NCBI GenBank assembly: GCA_050291935.1
Contig: JBNKKR010000048.1
Span: 1-26,807 of the forward strand
Direction of reading: 5' to 3'
DNA: 26,807 bases
DNA from: Desulfocapsa sp050291935
GTDB lineage: Bacteria; Desulfobacterota; Desulfobulbia; Desulfobulbales; Desulfocapsaceae
The notes beneath the pieces were generated by a model. It did no database searches. It was not told the origin of the DNA and worked only from the letters and a program-made list of their open reading frames with translations. Made by a program: the position numbers and the translations under genes. Numbering within the stretch: position 1 is the first letter of the stretch; the number at the start of each line of letters is the position of its first letter. This document shows, in pieces, positions 22,949 to 26,807 of the stretch.

Positions 22949-23812
22949 GTGATTGAAATAGAAAAACTGACAAAATCCTATGGTAGCAAGGAGGCGCTTA
23001 GAGGAGTGGATCTGGTAGTGGAAGCTGGGCAACTCTTTGCCTATCTGGGGCCAAATGGGGCGGGTAAATCAACCACTATCCGTATTCTTACTGGGCTTAC
23101 TGTACAAAGCAGCGGGGTTGCCAGGCTGGGTGGTCATGATATTGTGGCTGAACCTTTGGCCGCAAAACGTAAGTTTGGTGTGGTACATCAGCACATCAAT
23201 CTGGATCAGGAGTTAACGGTATTTGAAAACCTTGACATCCACGGCCAGCTTTTTGGTATGAGCCGCAATGAGCGTATCAGCCGTATCGGAGAACTTCTGG
23301 ACTATATTGATATGGATAAACGATCGGGGCAGTTGGTCAATAAGCTCTCCGGTGGTCTCAAACGACGATTGACCATTGCTCGCGCTCTGTTGCATAGGCC
23401 AGCTATTCTTTTTCTTGACGAACCCACGGTGGGTCTTGATGCTGCTATTAGAAGAAAAATATGGGCTCTTATCAAAAAGATCCAACAGGAAGGCACCACC
23501 ATCTTTCTCACCACCCATCATATTGAAGAGGCGGAGTTTTTGGCAGAGCAGGTCGCCTTTTTGGATGAAGGACGGATTGTGGCACAGAACAGTCCGGCGG
23601 CTCTTATGGAGCAGGTGGGTAATTGGGCCATTGATGATTTTAGTGGCCAATCCATGGGGACCCACTATTTTCGAGATCGTGGAGAGGCGGACAGCTTTCA
23701 AGCCACTGGTCCTTTTACCTTACGCCGGGTCAATCTGGAGGACGCCTTTCTCAGCCTGACCGGTCGCAAGGTTGACGACTCGGCCCAGGCTGCCAAAAGG
23801 CTGCATTATTAA
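22949..23812 (+). CDS. ABC transporter ATP-binding protein (ABC-2 type)
   Basis: A 287-residue ATPase of the DrrA/NodI-like class that powers ABC-2 permeases. Walker A GPNGAGKSTT is at residues 34-43, the signature LSGGLKRR near 132, Walker B ILFLDEPTVGLD near 153-164, and the switch histidine in TTHHIEEAE near 189. A C-terminal extension (FTLRRVNLEDAFLSLTGRKV) is typical of drug- or lipid-exporter ATPases. Start is GTG 22949. The permease that should follow is not next to it: a DUF4143 ATPase sits between them, 23812-25443. B12 importers usually use BtuCD-type proteins, so the export-type class is notable. Confidence 0.92.
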   Translation: MIEIEKLTKSYGSKEALRGVDLVVEAGQLFAYLGPNGAGKSTTIRILTGLTVQSSGVARLGGHDIVAEPLAAKRKFGVVHQHINLDQELTVFENLDIHGQLFGMSRNERISRIGELLDYIDMDKRSGQLVNKLSGGLKRRLTIARALLHRPAILFLDEPTVGLDAAIRRKIWALIKKIQQEGTTIFLTTHHIEEAEFLAEQVAFLDEGRIVAQNSPAALMEQVGNWAIDDFSGQSMGTHYFRDRGEADSFQATGPFTLRRVNLEDAFLSLTGRKVDDSAQAAKRLHY

Positions 23813-23830
23813 ACAGCGTTGAGTTGTCGG
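23811..23830 (+). repeat. Left direct repeat flanking the DUF4143 gene
   Basis: AAACAGCGTTGAGTTGTCGG, starting inside the ABC ATPase stop codon. It matches 17 of 20 bases with the copy at 25395-25414. The following 200 bases to the DUF4143 gene hold no ORF and no promoter I trust; a possible TACAAT -10 lies at 23991-23996. Confidence 0.5.
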
Positions 23831-24039
23831 CCTGGAGTTTAGAGTTTTAGTTTTTTTCGAACTGAGGGGAATGATTTTCACAGCACTTTATTGCATGTAC
23901 ATAACTTGTTGAAATTGGTTTTTGAGAAGTGTAATTCGGCTACCTATTGAGATCTGGAGATTATTTATTCCAGTTTCGGCAATAATCGGATACAATAGTT
24001 ACCAGATAAAGCGCTGTTCCACCCACCAATGGTACCGAT

Positions 24040-25365
24040 ATGCTCAACACACTCAAAGAAATCATCCTCGACTTTCAAGAAATCGACATTGAAACTGGTG
24101 TGCCACGTCACCTGAAACTTTCCTCTCTCCCTGGAAAAGCCAGCGTCTGTATCGGGGTTCGGCGTAGTGGTAAATCGACCTTCATGTTTCAACTTATAAA
24201 AGAGCTTCTTGACAACAACGTTTCCAGGAAAAACATCCTCTATTTAAACTTTTTCGATGATCGGCTACATGACCTACGACATGAACCGTTAAACCTCATC
24301 ACCGAAGCTTACTTCTCTCTTTATCCTGAAAAAAAACAGTCTGAGAAAGTCTACTGCTTCTTTGATGAAATACAGGTGCTGGACAGGTGGGAGAGTTTCG
24401 TCGATCGTTTGATGCGAACAGAAAACTGTGAGGTTTATATCACAGGGTCTTCAGCCCGAATGTTATCCAGGGAGATTGCAACCCAGATGCGGGGGCGATC
24501 ACTTACTTGGGAGATTTTCCCTTTTTCTTTCAAGGAGTTTCTTGATTCCAGGAAAATCAACTCCACAGGTGAACTGTCCACCAAAAGGCGACTGATTATT
24601 CAAAAGGCATTCGAATCCTACTGGGAATGCGGTGGATTTCCGGAGGTGATCGGGATCGAGAAACAGTTGAGGATCAGGGTTCACCAGGAATATTTTAACA
24701 CTCTGCTCTTTCGGGATCTCATCGAGCGTCATGACATCCCACACCCAAAGGCAATTACCGATCTGGCCCACAGGCTAATCAACAACACGGCTTCGCTCTA
24801 CTCCATCAATAAGCTGACTGGATATTTGAAGGCCCTTGGGCACAAAATACCAAAATCTGCAGTCTCCACCTACTTAGAGTGGTTTGAAGATGCCTATTTC
24901 CTCTTCACTGTCCGTATTTTTGACGCTTCACTGGCAAAAACAAACACCAATCCCAAGAAGATCTACTGTATCGACCATGCCATGGTAACTTCTGTTAGTT
25001 CAGGCATTCTAGTCAATTCAGGACACCTTCTGGAAAATCTGGTCTTTACTGCACTGCGAAGGTTCCATAAGCACATCCATTACCATAAGACCAAATCCGG
25101 GAAAGAGGTGGATTTTATCGTTCAGGATCAGTCCGGCAAACGAGTCCTGATTCAGGTATCTGAATCCATGGCTGACCCGCTCACCAGGAAACGCGAGGTT
25201 TTAGCCCTTGAAGAGGCCATGGGAGAACAGAACACACGTTACGGAATCATTGTCACCAGTAATGAGGATGATTCCATTCAAGTCTTAGCAGGGCAAATCG
25301 ATATCATACCGATCTGGCGCTTCCTTCTGAACTCTTCTCATAATCTTACTCATAGCGATGTTTAA
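24040..25365 (+). CDS. AAA ATPase with DUF4143 domain
   Basis: A 441-residue cytoplasmic protein. The AAA_14-type ATPase has Walker A GVRRSGKST (residues 39-47), Walker B FFDEIQ (D109, E110) and a sensor in VYITGSSARML. After an arginine-rich MRGRSLTWEIFPFSFKEFL stretch comes the DUF4143 part, ending in a nuclease-like core (HLLENLVFTALRR, KSGKEVDFIVQD, VLIQVSES) that resembles PD-(D/E)xK folds. Such proteins are common, scattered and often transferred; their role is not established. No strong ribosome site is seen before the ATG. It interrupts the ABC ATPase-permease pair and differs from its neighbours in theme, so I read it as an insertion. Confidence 0.9.
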   Translation: MLNTLKEIILDFQEIDIETGVPRHLKLSSLPGKASVCIGVRRSGKSTFMFQLIKELLDNNVSRKNILYLNFFDDRLHDLRHEPLNLITEAYFSLYPEKKQSEKVYCFFDEIQVLDRWESFVDRLMRTENCEVYITGSSARMLSREIATQMRGRSLTWEIFPFSFKEFLDSRKINSTGELSTKRRLIIQKAFESYWECGGFPEVIGIEKQLRIRVHQEYFNTLLFRDLIERHDIPHPKAITDLAHRLINNTASLYSINKLTGYLKALGHKIPKSAVSTYLEWFEDAYFLFTVRIFDASLAKTNTNPKKIYCIDHAMVTSVSSGILVNSGHLLENLVFTALRRFHKHIHYHKTKSGKEVDFIVQDQSGKRVLIQVSESMADPLTRKREVLALEEAMGEQNTRYGIIVTSNEDDSIQVLAGQIDIIPIWRFLLNSSHNLTHSDV

Positions 25366-25394
25366 CTCCCAACCGACGGTAAGACAAATTAAAC

Positions 25395-25414
25395 AAACAG
25401 TGTTGAGTTTTCAG
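25395..25414 (+). repeat. Right direct repeat flanking the DUF4143 gene
   Basis: AAACAGTGTTGAGTTTTCAG, 29 bases before the ABC permease start. With the left copy it brackets the DUF4143 gene, as if the segment had entered between the two ABC genes. Confidence 0.5.
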
Positions 25415-25442
25415 TGACCGATAATTCAAATAGGATATTCTG

Positions 25443-26177
25443 ATGAACGGATGTTTGGCGGTATATCGCCGCGAGATGTTGATTTTAAGACGCCGTTTTA
25501 AGCGGCAGGTGGCAGGGCAGGCGGTGTCGCCATTGCTTTATCTGCTCACCTTTGGCTATGCCATGGGCGCTGAGCTGCGTTTTGATGGTATCAGTTACCT
25601 GCAATTTTTGCTGCCGGGTTTGGTGGCCATGGCCAGTATGACCCAGGCCTTTGCCATTGCAACCGATATTAATGTGGCCCGTTTTTATTGGCACATTTTT
25701 GACGAATTTCAGGCTGCCCCCATCAGTAACAGCTCGTATGTGGCCGGCGAGGTGGCAGCAGGTATCACCCGGGCCCTTTTGGCCGTGTGTATAATCCTTG
25801 GGCTGGGTTTGCTTTTTGGTCAGAAATTGTCCCTGGGACCGGTGTTCTGGTTGGCCATTTTATTAAACAGCTTTCTCTTCGGCTCCTTGGCAGTCGCGCT
25901 AGCCATGCTGGTTAAGGGCCATGCCGATCAGAGCCTGCTCACAAATTTTGTTATCACACCCATGGCTTTTTTGGGAGGTACGTTTTTTCCTCTGGATAGG
26001 TTACCAAACTGGGTGCAAGCTGTGCTGAGTATACTACCACTCTCCCACGCTTCTTCTACCATTCGGGCGGCCGCCTTGGGGCGGGAGGTCAATGTGTATT
26101 CTCTGGTGCTGTTGGCAGGTCTTGGAGGACTTTGCTTTTGGATCGCTCTACATTGTGTAAATAGGGCTAGGGATTAA
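25443..26177 (+). CDS. ABC-2 type transporter permease
   Basis: A 244-residue integral membrane protein with about six hydrophobic segments. An arginine-rich N-terminus (YRREMLILRRRFKRQ) leads into the first helix. The ABC-2 signature appears near residues 165-190: VITPMAFLGGTFFPLDRLPN, followed by ILPLSHASSTIRAAALG. This is the class that moves polyketides, lipids or polysaccharides outward, and it surely pairs with the ATPase at 22949-23812. Its substrate is unknown; being B12-regulated, export or envelope transfer of a metal carrier or cobamide-related compound is possible (inference). AGGA precedes the ATG by 8 bases. Confidence 0.92.
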   Translation: MNGCLAVYRREMLILRRRFKRQVAGQAVSPLLYLLTFGYAMGAELRFDGISYLQFLLPGLVAMASMTQAFAIATDINVARFYWHIFDEFQAAPISNSSYVAGEVAAGITRALLAVCIILGLGLLFGQKLSLGPVFWLAILLNSFLFGSLAVALAMLVKGHADQSLLTNFVITPMAFLGGTFFPLDRLPNWVQAVLSILPLSHASSTIRAAALGREVNVYSLVLLAGLGGLCFWIALHCVNRARD

Positions 26178-26208
26178 AAGTAAAATATTTAGGTATGGAA
26201 CTCACTCA

Positions 26209-26733
26209 ATGAATAAAAAAGGGCTTATTCTCATTTTTACCGGTGATGGTAAGGGCAAGACGACTGCGGCCTTGGGTATGACCGTGCGGGCTGCCGGCCA
26301 TGGTATGAAAACCTGTTTTATCCAATTTATCAAAGGAAGCTGGAAGTATGGTGAAATGGAGGCCATGGCCCGCTTTTCGGGTGAAATCGATTTTCATGTC
26401 ATGGGCCGTGGTTTTACCTGGAAATCGGATGATCTGGAAAAAGACAAAGCGGCAGCCCGTAAGGCCTGGGAGAAGGCCAAGGAGGCGATTTACTCCGGCA
26501 GTTATAAAACTGTGGTGCTGGATGAATTCACCTACCTGTTAAGTTATAAGATGATCGACAAGGAGGAGGCTTTAGAGGTATTGCGTGGAAAACCTGAAGA
26601 TCTGCATATCTGTATTACCGGTCGTAACGCCATCCCCGAGCTGGTCGAAATAGCCGATCTGGTCTCGGAAATACGGGTGGTGAAACATCCCTATCAGGAA
26701 GGAATCAAAGCGCAGAAAGGAATTGAATATTAG
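26209..26733 (+). CDS. cobO: Cob(I)yrinic acid a,c-diamide adenosyltransferase
   Basis: A 174-residue CobO/BtuR (CobA-type) enzyme that transfers the adenosyl group of ATP to the cobalt of reduced corrinoids, making coenzyme B12. The P-loop GDGKGKTTAALG is at residues 12-23, with the usual CFIQFIKGSWKYGEMEAM near 44, VVLDEFTYLLSYKM near 103, and CITGRNAIPELVEIADLVSE near 134. It is slightly shorter than E. coli BtuR but complete. As last gene of the riboswitch operon, 31 bases after the permease, it ties the whole cluster to corrinoid use. The remaining 74 bases of the window contain nothing I can name. Confidence 0.96.
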   Translation: MNKKGLILIFTGDGKGKTTAALGMTVRAAGHGMKTCFIQFIKGSWKYGEMEAMARFSGEIDFHVMGRGFTWKSDDLEKDKAAARKAWEKAKEAIYSGSYKTVVLDEFTYLLSYKMIDKEEALEVLRGKPEDLHICITGRNAIPELVEIADLVSEIRVVKHPYQEGIKAQKGIEY

Positions 26734-26807
26734 TCAGTTCTAAGCTGAAGTTTCCTAGAAATTATTGAGATGGAATTGAACCTCCGCAAATAAGCATTTA
26801 CTTGTCA

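Noticed and set aside
1..26807. CRISPR arrays, rRNA genes and complete insertion sequences
   Set aside because: No regularly spaced repeats, rRNA segments or transposase-like proteins were seen anywhere in the window.

Overview
The window looks like chromosomal DNA from a Gram-negative, probably anaerobic member of the Desulfobacterota (the old Deltaproteobacteria, perhaps Desulfobulbales-like). This is inferred from protein style, not from a marker gene. Supporting signs are a TonB/ExbB/ExbD system with outer-membrane receptor, the DUF3450 plus long-ExbB arrangement, an RdgC that appears split in two, and a DsrE-family protein. About 1-13 kb is AT-rich; the 17.6-26.7 kb TonB region is visibly richer in G+C.

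Layout. On the minus strand, 1-2689 reads parA, parB, a thiamine-binding-like protein, a tiny CXXC membrane protein and a membrane 4Fe-4S protein cut by the window edge. A perfect parS palindrome sits at 2942-2963 just upstream of parA, so this is a chromosome-segregation locus and may lie near the replication origin. On the plus strand, 3107-6714 carries nadB, a double-ACT regulator and a UPF0210/DUF711 protein. A minus-strand tRNA-Lys/tRNA-Glu operon with a clear promoter and terminator follows. The plus strand then has a five-gene housekeeping operon (7242-11749): two proteins that together resemble RdgC, then gatB, radC and hemW. After that come a convergent DsrE-like gene, a lone exported protein and a tRNA-Asn with its own promoter and terminator.

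The right half (13680-26733) is the accessory part, devoted to metal or corrinoid uptake. On the minus strand, a TonB-dependent receptor is followed by DUF4198 (NikK-like) and NikL-like proteins, with no ECF transporter beside them. On the plus strand, a cobalamin riboswitch with a distant intrinsic terminator precedes a long operon: DUF3450, long ExbB with a periplasmic coiled coil, short ExbB, ExbD, TonB, a TPR protein, an ABC ATPase, an ABC-2 permease and a CobO/BtuR adenosyltransferase. The 760-bp divergent region also holds repeated GTGTTAC/GTAACAC-type boxes, so the receptor side may answer to a metal regulator while the energising side answers to B12.

The ABC ATPase and its permease are separated by a stand-alone AAA/DUF4143 ATPase flanked by imperfect direct repeats, which looks like a later insertion. 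The best candidates for under-described biology are the NikK/NikL-TonB receptor pairing with the B12-switched TonB/ABC-2 operon, the split RdgC, and the CXXC miniprotein with its 4Fe-4S partner at the left edge.
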